DNA from: Flavobacterium sp. ACN6
GTDB lineage: Bacteria; Bacteroidota; Bacteroidia; Flavobacteriales; Flavobacteriaceae
Direction of reading: 5' to 3'
DNA length: 64,000 nt
Assembly: GCF_002304005.1 (NCBI RefSeq)
Contig: NZ_MRCQ01000002.1
Location: 62,001 to 126,000 of the forward strand
Shown here: positions 43,861-52,756 of the stretch, piece after piece
How the letters are laid out: every line of letters begins with the position of its first letter
Numbering within the stretch: position 1 is the stretch's first letter
Position numbers and translations under genes: made by a program
The notes under the pieces: generated by a model
The model's input: the letters and a program-made list of their open reading frames with translations, nothing else
Database searches by the model: none
What the model was told of the DNA's origin: nothing

Positions 43861-44457
43861 ATGAACATTTTAATTGTTTACGCGCATCCTAGCAAAAAAT
43901 CGTATACGTTTCAGGTTTTAGAAAGATTAAAATCGGTTTTGGATCTTGAAAAATGGAATGTAGAAATCTCGGATTTGTATGCTTCTAATTTCTGCAGCGA
44001 CATGTCTGAAGAAGAATACGAACGGGAAGGTTTTGCCAAAACCCAGCTTCCTATTTCGTCAGATGTTTTGGCTGAACAGGAAAAAATAGAAAAAGCCGAC
44101 TGTATTATTTTTCTATATCCCGTTTGGTGGAGCGACTGCCCCGCAAAATTAAAAGGCTGGTTTGACCGCGTTTATTCTGTTGGATATGCGTACGGACAAA
44201 ACGAAACTTCTAGAAAAATGAAAACTATTCCGTTGGGACTTGTAATCTGCACCGCAGGGCATCCGAACGCTTTTTTACACGAAATTGAAATTGCCCAAAG
44301 CATGGAGAAAATAATGCTGCAAGACCGACTTGGAAAACGCTTTGAAAATAAAGAAATGATTATTCTGGGCGGAACCTTAGATTTAGAAAATGTGATGACA
44401 AAACATTTTGAAGAGATTGGCCAAATTCCGAAAAAAATTAAATCAATAAAAAAGTGA
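43861..44457 (+). CDS. Flavodoxin-like NAD(P)H dehydrogenase (quinone) family protein
   Basis: A 198-residue flavoprotein of the Flavodoxin_2 family (NILIVYAHPSKKSYTFQV, DCIIFLYPVWWSDCPAKLKG, WFDRVYSVGYAYG, GLVICTAGHPN). Such enzymes reduce quinones or nitro/azo compounds by two-electron transfer using FMN or FAD. Length and motifs are normal. It stands alone, 86 bases after the regulator. Confidence 0.92.
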   Translation: MNILIVYAHPSKKSYTFQVLERLKSVLDLEKWNVEISDLYASNFCSDMSEEEYEREGFAKTQLPISSDVLAEQEKIEKADCIIFLYPVWWSDCPAKLKGWFDRVYSVGYAYGQNETSRKMKTIPLGLVICTAGHPNAFLHEIEIAQSMEKIMLQDRLGKRFENKEMIILGGTLDLENVMTKHFEEIGQIPKKIKSIKK

Positions 44458-44670
44458 TTTCATTATTCTTTATGAAAGATCGCACTTCTTTTCTTTGATT
44501 AATAAATGGAATCAACGACGAATCTGGAGATCTTCAAAATTGTAATGCATATTAAATTGATTTTAGCAAAATGCATTTTAAAATACATTTTAAGTATTAG
44601 ATAGTTGAAAACTACTCATAGTAAAATATAAATAAAATCCTATATTTACACAATTTAATACTTTTAGATT

Positions 44671-45060
44671 ATGTTGAATTCACATCATCTCTTAACGCTG
44701 TTGCTTCTTTTTATATCTTGTAAAGAAATTAAAACCGAAGAATTACTTCACAACCAAAATTTGATTTATTTTTCCTCAACAAGAATCGCCGAACTAGGTG
44801 ATGAAAAATGGCTCGCAGTTCAGTCTAAAATAGACGATAAAATAAAAATTGAATATATAGATGATATTATTTTTGCATCGCGATTTATAGATGTAAATGC
44901 CTGTGGAAATTATGCAGGAGACATCCAATTTCAAAAAGATTCAATTTACTTAATGTACAAATTATTACCAGGCGATTTATGCACTTCTAGAGCTATTGAT
45001 AAGGTTACTTATATTATTAAAAACCCTGAAATGAAAGAATATAAACTAGCTGTTAAGTAA
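44671..45060 (+). CDS. Small lipoprotein of unknown function
   Basis: A 129-residue protein with a lipoprotein signal ending LLLFISC (Cys18). The mature part has no family I recognise; a pair of cysteines (VNACGNY and GDLCTSR) may form a disulfide. Immediately downstream is a decayed reading frame. The preceding 213 bases (44458-44670) hold AT-rich DNA with no gene. Confidence 0.7.
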   Translation: MLNSHHLLTLLLLFISCKEIKTEELLHNQNLIYFSSTRIAELGDEKWLAVQSKIDDKIKIEYIDDIIFASRFIDVNACGNYAGDIQFQKDSIYLMYKLLPGDLCTSRAIDKVTYIIKNPEMKEYKLAVK

Positions 45061-45073
45061 GAATAATTTAGTC

Positions 45074-45388
45074 TTGTTGTTCGCTGCTCTAAGCAGTGAT
45101 AAAAAAAGCGAGTTAAAAGAACCCAGATTTTTATATTATAAACCCATAAGTAAAAAAACAGAAGTTGTAGAAATAAAATATATAAGATAGGCAGCTACTA
45201 ACGCAACAAATTTTGTAACGGTGAAAAATTATAATGCTAAACACAATGATACAACTTTTGTTAACTCTTGATTTTATCTGGACGCTAAAAATTTTAAAAT
45301 ATGGAAATTTTCAGCTGAAAATAATAAAAAACTAAAGGATGGAAAAACAATTAAGCTTACTAAAAGATATTATAAAATTTCTTATTAG
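45074..45388 (+). pseudogene. Decayed reading frame with two in-frame stops
   Basis: One continuous frame of about 104 codons is interrupted by TAG at 45188 and TGA at 45269 and ends TAG at 45386. The translated pieces look like normal Flavobacterium protein: KKSELKEPRFLYYKPISKK, then NFVTVKNYNAKHNDTTF, then LDAKNFKIWKFSAENNKK. No frameshift is needed to join them. The start is unclear (TTG at 45074). I do not recognise the family; it may be the remains of a small exported or immunity-like protein. Confidence 0.5.
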
Positions 45389-45424
45389 AACTTTAACCTT
45401 AATGCATAATCATCAATACCAATC

Positions 45425-45889
45425 ATGAATTTTCAAAAAATAAAAGTTTACCATTTGTTCTGGATTGTTTCTATACTAATTATAATAATTGGAATTGTAC
45501 AAAGCAATGATCCAAACGCTATTCTAGACATAAACATACATGATACCTATTATGTTATAGCAAATTTTGACAGCACGGTTTTTCTTTCTTTGTGTTATTT
45601 TTTAATGGGATTTGGCTATTGGCTTCTTCAAAAAGTATTCAAAAAACAACTCGTGCGATTCTTAACATTAATTCATTCTATTATTTTGATAGGAAGTTTT
45701 ATTTTGTATTGGATTGTTTTCTTTTATAAACCACTATATTATAGAAATGATAATTTTCCGTTGATAGAAGATTTACAAAGTTTAAATGTAGTTTTAGTAA
45801 CAGAGTTATTCTTGATTGTTTTGTTTGCCACGCCAATTTACATTATCAATTTACTTATTGGGATTTTTAGGAAAAGTAAAACTATATAA
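45425..45889 (+). CDS. Four-span membrane protein with a cytochrome oxidase subunit I-like segment
   Basis: A 154-residue membrane protein with four predicted spans. Residues about 32-70 (ILDINIHDTYYVIANFD, then helix FLSLCYFLMGFGYWL) closely follow the cytochrome c oxidase subunit I segment LDIVLHDTYYVVAHFH and its next helix. The His-Asp pair that binds Mg in the oxidase is kept, but the two haem-ligating histidines are Asn and Asp here. It therefore cannot bind haem in the normal way. It may be a descendant of an oxidase fragment turned to another use. No oxidase genes are nearby. Confidence 0.75.
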   Translation: MNFQKIKVYHLFWIVSILIIIIGIVQSNDPNAILDINIHDTYYVIANFDSTVFLSLCYFLMGFGYWLLQKVFKKQLVRFLTLIHSIILIGSFILYWIVFFYKPLYYRNDNFPLIEDLQSLNVVLVTELFLIVLFATPIYIINLLIGIFRKSKTI

Positions 45890-45894
45890 GCTTT

Positions 45895-45966
45895 AAAAAT
45901 TCCAAAATCCAAATTCCAAAATCCAAAATCCAAAATCTAAAATCTAAAATCTAAAGTCTAAAAAAA
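45895..45966. repeat. Low-complexity array of AAAATCCA/AAAATCTA units
   Basis: About 70 bases of repeated CCAAAATCC and CTAAAATCT words, a simple-sequence tract like the heptamer array at 30938. Nothing else is seen in this spacer. Confidence 0.75.
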
Positions 45967-46065
45967 AACCTGTCCGAAATACACCGTAAAATTGTCTTTT
46001 AAACACCTCAACTATTTGATTTATAGATTGTAAATTTACTTTTACTAATTTCTAAATCAACACAA

Positions 46066-46551
46066 ATGAGCGCGCACGATTTTACCACAAAAATAATAGT
46101 ACAGCATTCTCCTGAAGAAGTTTTTAAAGCCGTACAAAATGTCCGCGGCTGGTGGTCGGAAGATATTGAAGGAAAGACGGCCGAACTAAATGATGAATTT
46201 GAGTATCATTATGAAGATGTTCACCGATGTAAAATAAAATTGATTGAAGTAATTCCGAATCAAAAAATTGTCTGGTTTGTCGAGCAGAACTACTTCAAAT
46301 TTACAGAAGACAAAACCGAATGGACCGGAACAAAACCGACATTTGAAATCACCGAAAAAAATGGAACAACGCAACTTATCTTTACCCACTTTGGTTTAGT
46401 TCCAGAATACGAATGTTTCGAAATCTGCCACGATGCCTGGACTACTTACATTCAAAAAAGTCTCAAAAGTTTAATAGAAACCGGCAAAGGAACTCCAAAC
46501 GGAATTGGAAAACCTCAAACAGAAAACGAAAAAAAACTATCTAAAAGCTAA
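46066..46551 (+). CDS. SRPBCC/START-like domain protein (AHSA1-type)
   Basis: A 161-residue protein with the SRPBCC fold used to bind small hydrophobic ligands: DFTTKIIVQHSPEEVFKAVQ, VRGWWSEDIEG, KIVWFVEQNYF, GTQLIFTHFGLVPEYECFE and a C-terminal helix HDAWTTYIQKSLKSLIETG. Ligand unknown. A similar gene lies at 55291. A CCCGAAGCTTCGGG palindrome in the spacer after it (46567-46580) matches the centre of the dispersed repeat. Confidence 0.88.
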   Translation: MSAHDFTTKIIVQHSPEEVFKAVQNVRGWWSEDIEGKTAELNDEFEYHYEDVHRCKIKLIEVIPNQKIVWFVEQNYFKFTEDKTEWTGTKPTFEITEKNGTTQLIFTHFGLVPEYECFEICHDAWTTYIQKSLKSLIETGKGTPNGIGKPQTENEKKLSKS

Positions 46552-46678
46552 CTTTAGAATCTCAGTCCCGAAGCTTCGGGATAGCACCTTTAAAAAAAAA
46601 GCCTACAACAACAGTAGATTTGGCTAAATCTTTTGTTCTGATACTGCGCAACTTTGCAATATCAAAAATTTAGAACAA

Positions 46679-47575
46679 ATGAAAATTATACTTACAGGTT
46701 CTTTAGGGAACATCAGCAAGCCGTTAGCCACAGCGTTAGTGCAAAAAGGACATGCGGTTACCGTAATAACAAGCAGTGCGGCCAGACGAGCAGAAATTGA
46801 AAACTTAGGCGCAAAAGCAGCCATAGGTTCTGTCGAAGATTTAAGTTTTTTAACGGAAACTTTTACAGGAGCAGACGCCGTTTACTGCATGATTCCGCGA
46901 GCTAATTATTTTGATCCGAATCTTGATTTGGATGCGTTTACACGAAAAATTGGAAACAATTATGCCGAAGCTATTCAACAGTCTGGTGTAAAACGTGTTG
47001 TTTATTTGAGTAGTATTGGCGCACATTTGAAGCAAAATTCTGGAATTATCCAGCGATATAACGAAATCGAGTCTGTTTTAAATAAACTTTCGGACGTTTC
47101 TATTACGTTTATGCGCCCCACTTCATTTTATTACAATTTGCTGGCTTATATCCCAATGATCAAAAATCAAGGAGTTATTGCTGCAAATTACGGTGCCGAT
47201 CAGTTGATTCCGTGGGTTTCTCCAAATGACATTGCAGCAGCTATTGCAGAAGAAATAACTACACCGCTCGAAGGGCAAAAAATCCGTTACGTTTGCAGCG
47301 AAGAATTAACTGGAGATGAAACGGCTAAAATTCTTGGCGATGCAATTGGAAAACCAAATTTAAAATGGCAGTTAATCAGCGATGAAGAAGTCCTAAGCGG
47401 ATTAACTGCTATTGGTATGCAGCCAAAAATTGCGGCAGGTTTGGTCGAAATGTACGCTGGACTTTATAATGGTACATTAGGCGAAGATTATTATAAAAAC
47501 CGCCCAGCTGTTTTAGGAAAAACAAAACTGGCAGATTATGCCAAAGAATTTGCCACAATTTATAATCAGAATTAA
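46679..47575 (+). CDS. NmrA-like NAD(P)-binding protein
   Basis: A 298-residue Rossmann-fold protein of the atypical short-chain dehydrogenase group. The N-terminal KIILTGSLGNISKPLATALVQ holds the dinucleotide-binding loop, VYCMIPRANY and RVVYLSSIGAH follow, and the C-terminal substrate domain contains IPWVSPNDIAAAIAEE. Such proteins act as redox sensors or quinone reductases. The AraC regulator gene starts 12 bases after its stop, so the two form an operon. Confidence 0.92.
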   Translation: MKIILTGSLGNISKPLATALVQKGHAVTVITSSAARRAEIENLGAKAAIGSVEDLSFLTETFTGADAVYCMIPRANYFDPNLDLDAFTRKIGNNYAEAIQQSGVKRVVYLSSIGAHLKQNSGIIQRYNEIESVLNKLSDVSITFMRPTSFYYNLLAYIPMIKNQGVIAANYGADQLIPWVSPNDIAAAIAEEITTPLEGQKIRYVCSEELTGDETAKILGDAIGKPNLKWQLISDEEVLSGLTAIGMQPKIAAGLVEMYAGLYNGTLGEDYYKNRPAVLGKTKLADYAKEFATIYNQN

Positions 47576-47587
47576 GTACCTTAGAGC

Positions 47588-48502
47588 ATGGCAAATCAGC
47601 AACCACACCGAATAAAAAGTATCAGCGAATTTCATCAGTTTCGAGATTTGCCTAAGCCGGAACACCCATTGGTGAGCGTTTACAATTTTGAAGATTTAAA
47701 ATATTTGAACGAAGAAGAACCCAAAAGTCTGATTCTGGATTTTTATTCTATCGCACTCAAACGAAATGCCAATGCCAAAATGCGCTACGGACAGCAGGAA
47801 TACGATTTTAAAGAAGGTGTAATGCTGTTTATTTCGCCAGGTCAGGTTTTTTCTATCGAAGGAAATGCCGAATTGCAACATACAGGATGGTCATTATTGA
47901 TCCATCCTGATTTTTTGTGGAATACACCGCTTGCACAAAAAATAAAGCAGTATGAGTATTTTGGATACGCAGTTCACGAAGCCCTGCATCTTTCTGATAA
48001 AGAGCAAAATATGATTATTGATATCATAAAAAACATTCAGCAGGAATATCAATCTAATATTGACAAATTCAGCCAAGAGGTTATAATTGCTCAAATCGAA
48101 TTATTACTGACTTATTCCGAGCGTTTTTACAATCGTCAGTTTATTACCAGAAAAATAAGCAATCACGAGATTCTTGTGCGTTTGGAAAAACTGCTTGAAG
48201 ATTATTTTACTAATGAATCTTTAACTCAAAAAGCACTTCTAACAGTTCATTATATTGCCGAAAAATTAAACGTTTCACCAAATTATTTAAGCGGTTTATT
48301 AAAACATCTTACTGGTCAGAGCACGCAGCAGCACATTCATAATAAATTGATTGAAAAAGCAAAAGAAAAACTTTCAACCACCAGCTTATCTATCAGCGAA
48401 ATTGCTTTTGAATTAGGTTTTGAGCATCAACAGTCTTTCAGCAAATTATTTAAAACCAAGACAAATGTTTCTCCGTTAGAATTCAGACAATCTTTTAACT
48501 GA
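47588..48502 (+). CDS. AraC-family transcriptional regulator
   Basis: A 304-residue regulator. An N-terminal cupin-like sensor (about 25-150, GVMLFISPGQVFSIEG, GWSLLIHPDFLW) precedes a C-terminal double helix-turn-helix (about 205-303): TVHYIAEKLNVSPNYLSGLLK, TGQSTQQHIHNKLIEKAK and LSISEIAFELGFEHQQSFSKLFK. It is co-transcribed with the NmrA-like gene and probably regulates that operon in response to an aromatic or electrophilic compound, by analogy with similar pairs. Confidence 0.95.
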   Translation: MANQQPHRIKSISEFHQFRDLPKPEHPLVSVYNFEDLKYLNEEEPKSLILDFYSIALKRNANAKMRYGQQEYDFKEGVMLFISPGQVFSIEGNAELQHTGWSLLIHPDFLWNTPLAQKIKQYEYFGYAVHEALHLSDKEQNMIIDIIKNIQQEYQSNIDKFSQEVIIAQIELLLTYSERFYNRQFITRKISNHEILVRLEKLLEDYFTNESLTQKALLTVHYIAEKLNVSPNYLSGLLKHLTGQSTQQHIHNKLIEKAKEKLSTTSLSISEIAFELGFEHQQSFSKLFKTKTNVSPLEFRQSFN

Positions 48503-48662
48503 AAACATTAGTAAAAACAAGCTGTCATTTCCAAAAAATTCAATTTAAATACAATAGAAATCAAATAGTAAGAATTTTAATTTCCTGAATTTTTACATCA
48601 CTTTCTGCAATAATTGTAAAGCTTAATTTCATACCTTAGTTTGCTTTTTAATCCATTAAATT

Positions 48663-49031
48663 ATGACTAAGAAAGAAATTGCACAAAACTTCTTAAAACT
48701 TGCTGCCAGCGGACATTCGCATGAAGCTTTTAGGCTTTATGTGGGAGAAAACTTCAAACATCATAATGTCCATTTCAAAGGTGATGCCGCAACTTTAATG
48801 CTGGCAATGGAAGAATCGGCAAGAAAGAATCCCAATAAAATTTTCGAAATTCATCATATCCTTTCAGACCATGATTTGGTGGCTGTACATTCGCATCTCA
48901 AACAAAATTCTGATGATTTAGGTTTTGCAGTGGTTCATCTTTTTAAAATTGAGTCAGACAAAATCATCGAGCTTTGGGATTTAGGACAGCCTATTCCGAA
49001 AGAAACAATCAATGAAAATGGAATGTTCTGA
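48663..49031 (+). CDS. SnoaL/NTF2-like protein
   Basis: A 122-residue NTF2-like cone-fold protein (EIAQNFLKLAASGHSHEAFRL, FKHHNVHFKGDAATLMLAM, DLVAVHSHLKQN, HLFKIESDKIIELWDLGQP). The family includes polyketide cyclases and many hydrolase-like proteins of unknown role. The spacing to the next gene is 50 bases. Confidence 0.88.
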   Translation: MTKKEIAQNFLKLAASGHSHEAFRLYVGENFKHHNVHFKGDAATLMLAMEESARKNPNKIFEIHHILSDHDLVAVHSHLKQNSDDLGFAVVHLFKIESDKIIELWDLGQPIPKETINENGMF

Positions 49032-49081
49032 ATTAATCTTAATTGTTAATTGAGCCCGATATTGACTTCAAAAGCTTAAAA

Positions 49082-49504
49082 ATGGCAAAAAATAAAACTA
49101 CCGAAACCCAGCAAAATGTAACTGATTTTATTACTACAGTTGAAGACAGCGCAAAAAGAAATGATGCTTTTGAACTCGTAAAAATTATGCAGGAAACCAC
49201 AGGTTTTGAACCGAAAATGTGGGGACCAAGTATTGTTGGTTTTGGGAGTTATCATTATAAATATGACAGCGGACACGAAGGCGATGCACCTTTAGCAGCT
49301 TTCTCCCCTAGAAAAGCGGCTACAACAGTTTATTTTTATTTACCAGAAGAAAATAGGGACGAACTTTTATCGCAATTAGGAAAACACAAATCTTCTAAAG
49401 CATGCATTTACATCAAAAAATTAACTGATATTGATCTTGAAATCTTAAAAAAAATAATTTCACGTTCAACTGAATACACTCTAAATTTATATCCTCCAAA
49501 ATAA
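49082..49504 (+). CDS. DUF1801-family protein
   Basis: A 140-residue protein starting MAKNKTTETQ; an in-frame upstream start is rejected because it adds a non-homologous stretch. DUF1801 features: DFITTVEDSAKRNDAFELVK, FEPKMWGPSIVGFGSYHYKY, KAATTVYFYL and CIYIKKLTDIDLEILKKII. Role unknown. The MBL-fold gene starts one base after its stop, so the two are translationally close. Confidence 0.9.
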   Translation: MAKNKTTETQQNVTDFITTVEDSAKRNDAFELVKIMQETTGFEPKMWGPSIVGFGSYHYKYDSGHEGDAPLAAFSPRKAATTVYFYLPEENRDELLSQLGKHKSSKACIYIKKLTDIDLEILKKIISRSTEYTLNLYPPK

Positions 49505-49505
49505 A

Positions 49506-50609
49506 ATGATTCCATTCTTAATTCTAGTATTTCTAATTGCACTTCTTGTTTACAAATTTCTACAGCATCCAAAATTTGGAAAAGCACCTTCCGGCGAAAG
49601 ATTGACTGCCATACAGCATTCACCTCAATACAAAAATAGAAAATTCGAAAACCAGAATTTTACGCCAGATCTTGCCGAAGGCGCTTCTTTTGTGGGAGTT
49701 CTATTTGAATTCTTTTTCAAAAAAGTGGCTCGAAAAATCCCAACTGATTTGATTCCATCTATCAAAACCAATTTAAAGGAACTTTCTACTAATGAAGATA
49801 TTTTAGTTTGGTTTGGGCATTCGTCTTATTTTATTCAGCTTGAAGGAAAGCGTTTACTTATTGATCCTGTTTTCAGCGGTAACGCCTCTCCTATTCCCGG
49901 CACGACAAAATCGTTTAAAGGATCTGATATTTATACGGTTGATGATCTTCCAGAAATTGATTATTTATTGATTACACACGATCATTATGATCATTTGGAT
50001 TATGAAACGATTCTAAAATTAAAACCTAAAACTAAAAAGATAATTACGGCACTTGGCGTTGGTTCGCATTTTGAATTCTGGGGTTTTCCTGCTGCAAGTA
50101 TTATCGAAAAAGATTGGTACAGCAAAATCGAATTAGATGAAAATCTAACACTTCACACCGCGCCTTCTCGACATTTTTCGGGTAGAAGTTTTAAACGATG
50201 CAATACGCTTTGGACTTCTTTTATTCTAGAAACTAAAGATTTTAAAATGTATTTGGGCGGAGACAGCGGCTACGATTCCCATTTTGCTGAAATCGGTGCC
50301 AAATACGGGCCTTTTGATATTGCATTAATCGATAACGGTCAATACAACGAGAAATGGAAATACATTCATAACATGCCCGAAGATGTCATAAAAGCAATGA
50401 AAGATTTGAAAGCTAAAAGAGTATTCCCTGTACATTCTTCTAAATTTGCATTATCGCTTCATGCTTGGGATGAACCACTTATCAGAGTAACAGAATTAAA
50501 TTCAAAATCTGAAACTCCGATCCCATTAATTACACCAATGATTGGTGAAACTGTGGAACTTAAAAATGAGAATCAAGAATTTAAACAATGGTGGAAAGGG
50601 GTTAGTTGA
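49506..50609 (+). CDS. MBL-fold metallohydrolase, NAPE-PLD-like
   Basis: A 367-residue metallo-beta-lactamase-fold hydrolase. An N-terminal hydrophobic span (about 2-18) may anchor it. The metal site is read from GHSSYFIQLEGKRLLIDP, HDHYDH in LITHDHYDHLD, APSRHFSGR, GGDSGYDSHF and VHSSKFALSLHAW. It resembles N-acylphosphatidylethanolamine phospholipase D-type proteins and UlaG-like lactonases. A phospholipid or phosphodiester substrate is possible. Confidence 0.92.
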   Translation: MIPFLILVFLIALLVYKFLQHPKFGKAPSGERLTAIQHSPQYKNRKFENQNFTPDLAEGASFVGVLFEFFFKKVARKIPTDLIPSIKTNLKELSTNEDILVWFGHSSYFIQLEGKRLLIDPVFSGNASPIPGTTKSFKGSDIYTVDDLPEIDYLLITHDHYDHLDYETILKLKPKTKKIITALGVGSHFEFWGFPAASIIEKDWYSKIELDENLTLHTAPSRHFSGRSFKRCNTLWTSFILETKDFKMYLGGDSGYDSHFAEIGAKYGPFDIALIDNGQYNEKWKYIHNMPEDVIKAMKDLKAKRVFPVHSSKFALSLHAWDEPLIRVTELNSKSETPIPLITPMIGETVELKNENQEFKQWWKGVS

Positions 50610-50852
50610 TAATTGTTAATTGTTAATTGTTCGTCGTTGGTCGTTCATGGTTGATCGTTGATGGTTTGAATATCCACAATGTCACCCCTGACAACGTGAG
50701 CAAAACCTGAAACTTGAAACCTGAAACTTGAAACAAAAACTAACTTATAAATGCAGCTTTGCGAACTTTGCGTTTTATAAGCGAACTAATTTATAAAATC
50801 ATAGCGCCCTTTGCGGTTAAATTCTTCCCTGAACATAAACCTGAAACAAAAA
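50610..50852. other. Low-complexity spacer
   Basis: The 243 bases contain TTGTTAATTGTTAATTGTTC, GTCGTTGGTCGTTCATGGTT and ACCTGAAACTTGAAACCTGA word repeats. No gene, promoter or terminator stands out. Confidence 0.5.
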
Positions 50853-51977
50853 ATGAAACAAAAAACATACTATTTCGTCATTACATTCCTTTTAACATGT
50901 AATTTGTTTTCGCAAAATACTTATGTGTTTCTAGGATCGTATAATCGAGATAAGGCAGCAGAATCTATTCAGGTTTATCAGCTGGATACTTTAAATGGAA
51001 AATTGACCAAATTCACTTCGGTTAAAAACATTATTAATCCTTCGTATTTAACGGTTTCTCCAAACGGGAAATATGTTTATGCTTGTACAGATACTAAAAC
51101 TCCAAATGCGGGAAGCATCAGCAGTTTTGAGTTTAATCCAGAAAACAAAAGTCTGACTTTTTTAAACAGTCAGAGGAGCGGCGGCGAAAATCCGGTTTAT
51201 GTTACGGTTCATCAAAGCGGCAAATGGATTGCAAATGCTAATTATACAGAAGGAAGTGTTTCTGTTTTTCCAATTTTAGAAAATGGAAAAATCGATTCTA
51301 TTGCACAGAATTTTCAGTATCGGGACGGAAGTGTAAATAAAGAAAGACAAACTAGGTCTCATGTGCATTCGGCGGTTTTTTCTCCTCAATTTGATTATTT
51401 GTTTCTGCCCGATTTAGGAGCTGATAAAATACGGACTTATGCCTTTGATGAAAATCAGAAAAAACCTTTAATTGAGACTAAAAATCCTTTCTTAAAAACT
51501 GATCTTGAAGCTGGACCAAGGCATTTTACTTTTCATCCAAATCAAAAATTTGGATATTGTATTGAAGAAATGGCGGGACAAATAAGTGTTTACAAGTATG
51601 AAAACGGCGTTTTAAATAAAATCCAGCGTATTGCCACACATCCTGATAAAATAAAAGAGGGTTTTGAAAGTTCGGACATTCACATTTCTCCAGACGGAAA
51701 ATTCCTTTATGCCACAAACAGAGGCAGAGAAAATAATATCGCTATTTTTTCCATTGACGAAAATGGTCTTTTGAAAAATATTGGTTATCAATCGACTTTA
51801 GGAAAACATCCAAGAATTTTTGCCATAGACGAAAGCGGGAAATTTTTGGTTGCCTCGAATGTACTCACTGGCAATGTAATTGTTTTTAAAAGAGATGCTA
51901 AAACAGGATTGCTAAAAAAAACAGGAAAAGAAATTAAAATGGAAAATGTTTCCTGCGTGCAGATTAAGAGGATTTAA
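50853..51977 (+). CDS. Exported lactonase-family beta-propeller (6-phosphogluconolactonase-like)
   Basis: A 374-residue protein starting MKQKTYYFVI, with a signal peptide ending CNLFSQ (about residue 21). An upstream in-frame TTG is rejected. It matches the YkgB/Pgl seven-bladed propeller lactonases: YVFLGSYN, ISSFEFNPENKSLTF, NPVYVTVHQSGKWI, GPRHFTFHPNQKFGYCIEEM and SSDIHISPDGKFLYATNRG. Since it is exported, its substrate is probably an extracytoplasmic lactone rather than the pentose-pathway intermediate. Confidence 0.92.
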   Translation: MKQKTYYFVITFLLTCNLFSQNTYVFLGSYNRDKAAESIQVYQLDTLNGKLTKFTSVKNIINPSYLTVSPNGKYVYACTDTKTPNAGSISSFEFNPENKSLTFLNSQRSGGENPVYVTVHQSGKWIANANYTEGSVSVFPILENGKIDSIAQNFQYRDGSVNKERQTRSHVHSAVFSPQFDYLFLPDLGADKIRTYAFDENQKKPLIETKNPFLKTDLEAGPRHFTFHPNQKFGYCIEEMAGQISVYKYENGVLNKIQRIATHPDKIKEGFESSDIHISPDGKFLYATNRGRENNIAIFSIDENGLLKNIGYQSTLGKHPRIFAIDESGKFLVASNVLTGNVIVFKRDAKTGLLKKTGKEIKMENVSCVQIKRI

Positions 51978-51984
51978 TATTTTT

Positions 51985-52067
51985 TCACGCAGATTAAGCA
52001 GATTGGTGCAGATTTTTATATTTTAAATCGAAATTAAATCTGCTCGAATCTTTCTGAATCTACGTAA
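51985..52067. repeat. CAGATTAAGCAGATT-type intergenic repeat
   Basis: CACGCAGATTAAGCAGATTG and AAATCTGCTCGAATCTTTCT then GAATCTACGT form a loose inverted repeat. Related copies lie near 30840 and 62701. Confidence 0.5.
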
Positions 52068-52123
52068 CAAACACTCAATTCTTTAATCTGAGTTATAAAA
52101 ACTAACTATAAAACTTTTACAAA

Positions 52124-52648
52124 ATGACAACGCCATATTTCAATTTACAACCCGACCTTCTTGAAGATGAAATCGTAAAGTTGATTCCGTTAGAAGAGAA
52201 TCATTTTGAGGAATTGTTTAAAGTTGCTTCAGATCCTTTAATTTGGGAACAGCATCCTGCAAAAGACAGAAGTAATCGAGATGGTTTTAAAACCTTTTTT
52301 GATGCTGGAATAAGTTCTAAAGGTGCTTTTTTAATTTTAGACAAACAGACCAATGAAATTATAGGAACTACACGTTATTACGATTACAAACCAGAAAACT
52401 CGAGTATTGCAATTGGATATACTTTTTTGGCGAGAAAATTTTGGGGCGGACCTTATAATAAATCCTGTAAAAAGCTTTTGATTGATTATGCTTTTCAGTA
52501 TGTAGATTCGGTAATGTTTCATGTTGGAGCAGAAAATTTCCGTTCGCAGAAAGCTGTTTTAAAACTGGGAGCTGAAAAAATAAATACCATGGTAGTTACG
52601 AATAATGGTGTAAATTTGCCGCACTTTGAATATGAGCTAAAAAAGTAA
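52124..52648 (+). CDS. GNAT-family N-acetyltransferase (RimJ-like)
   Basis: A 174-residue acetyltransferase resembling the RimJ/RimL group: VKLIPLEENHFEELFKVASD, IIGTTRYYDY, SIAIGYTFLARKFWGGPYNK and ENFRSQKAVLKLGAEK. Its substrate could be a protein N-terminus or a small amine. Single gene. Confidence 0.9.
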   Translation: MTTPYFNLQPDLLEDEIVKLIPLEENHFEELFKVASDPLIWEQHPAKDRSNRDGFKTFFDAGISSKGAFLILDKQTNEIIGTTRYYDYKPENSSIAIGYTFLARKFWGGPYNKSCKKLLIDYAFQYVDSVMFHVGAENFRSQKAVLKLGAEKINTMVVTNNGVNLPHFEYELKK

Positions 52649-52756
52649 AGCTAAATTTGAGTTTGCAGTGGTCAGTTATAAGTGGTCAGTAAATAGCCAT
52701 TGAGTGACAGTGCACAGGTAAACATTATTTTTTAATTTTAATTTCCCAACAAACAA

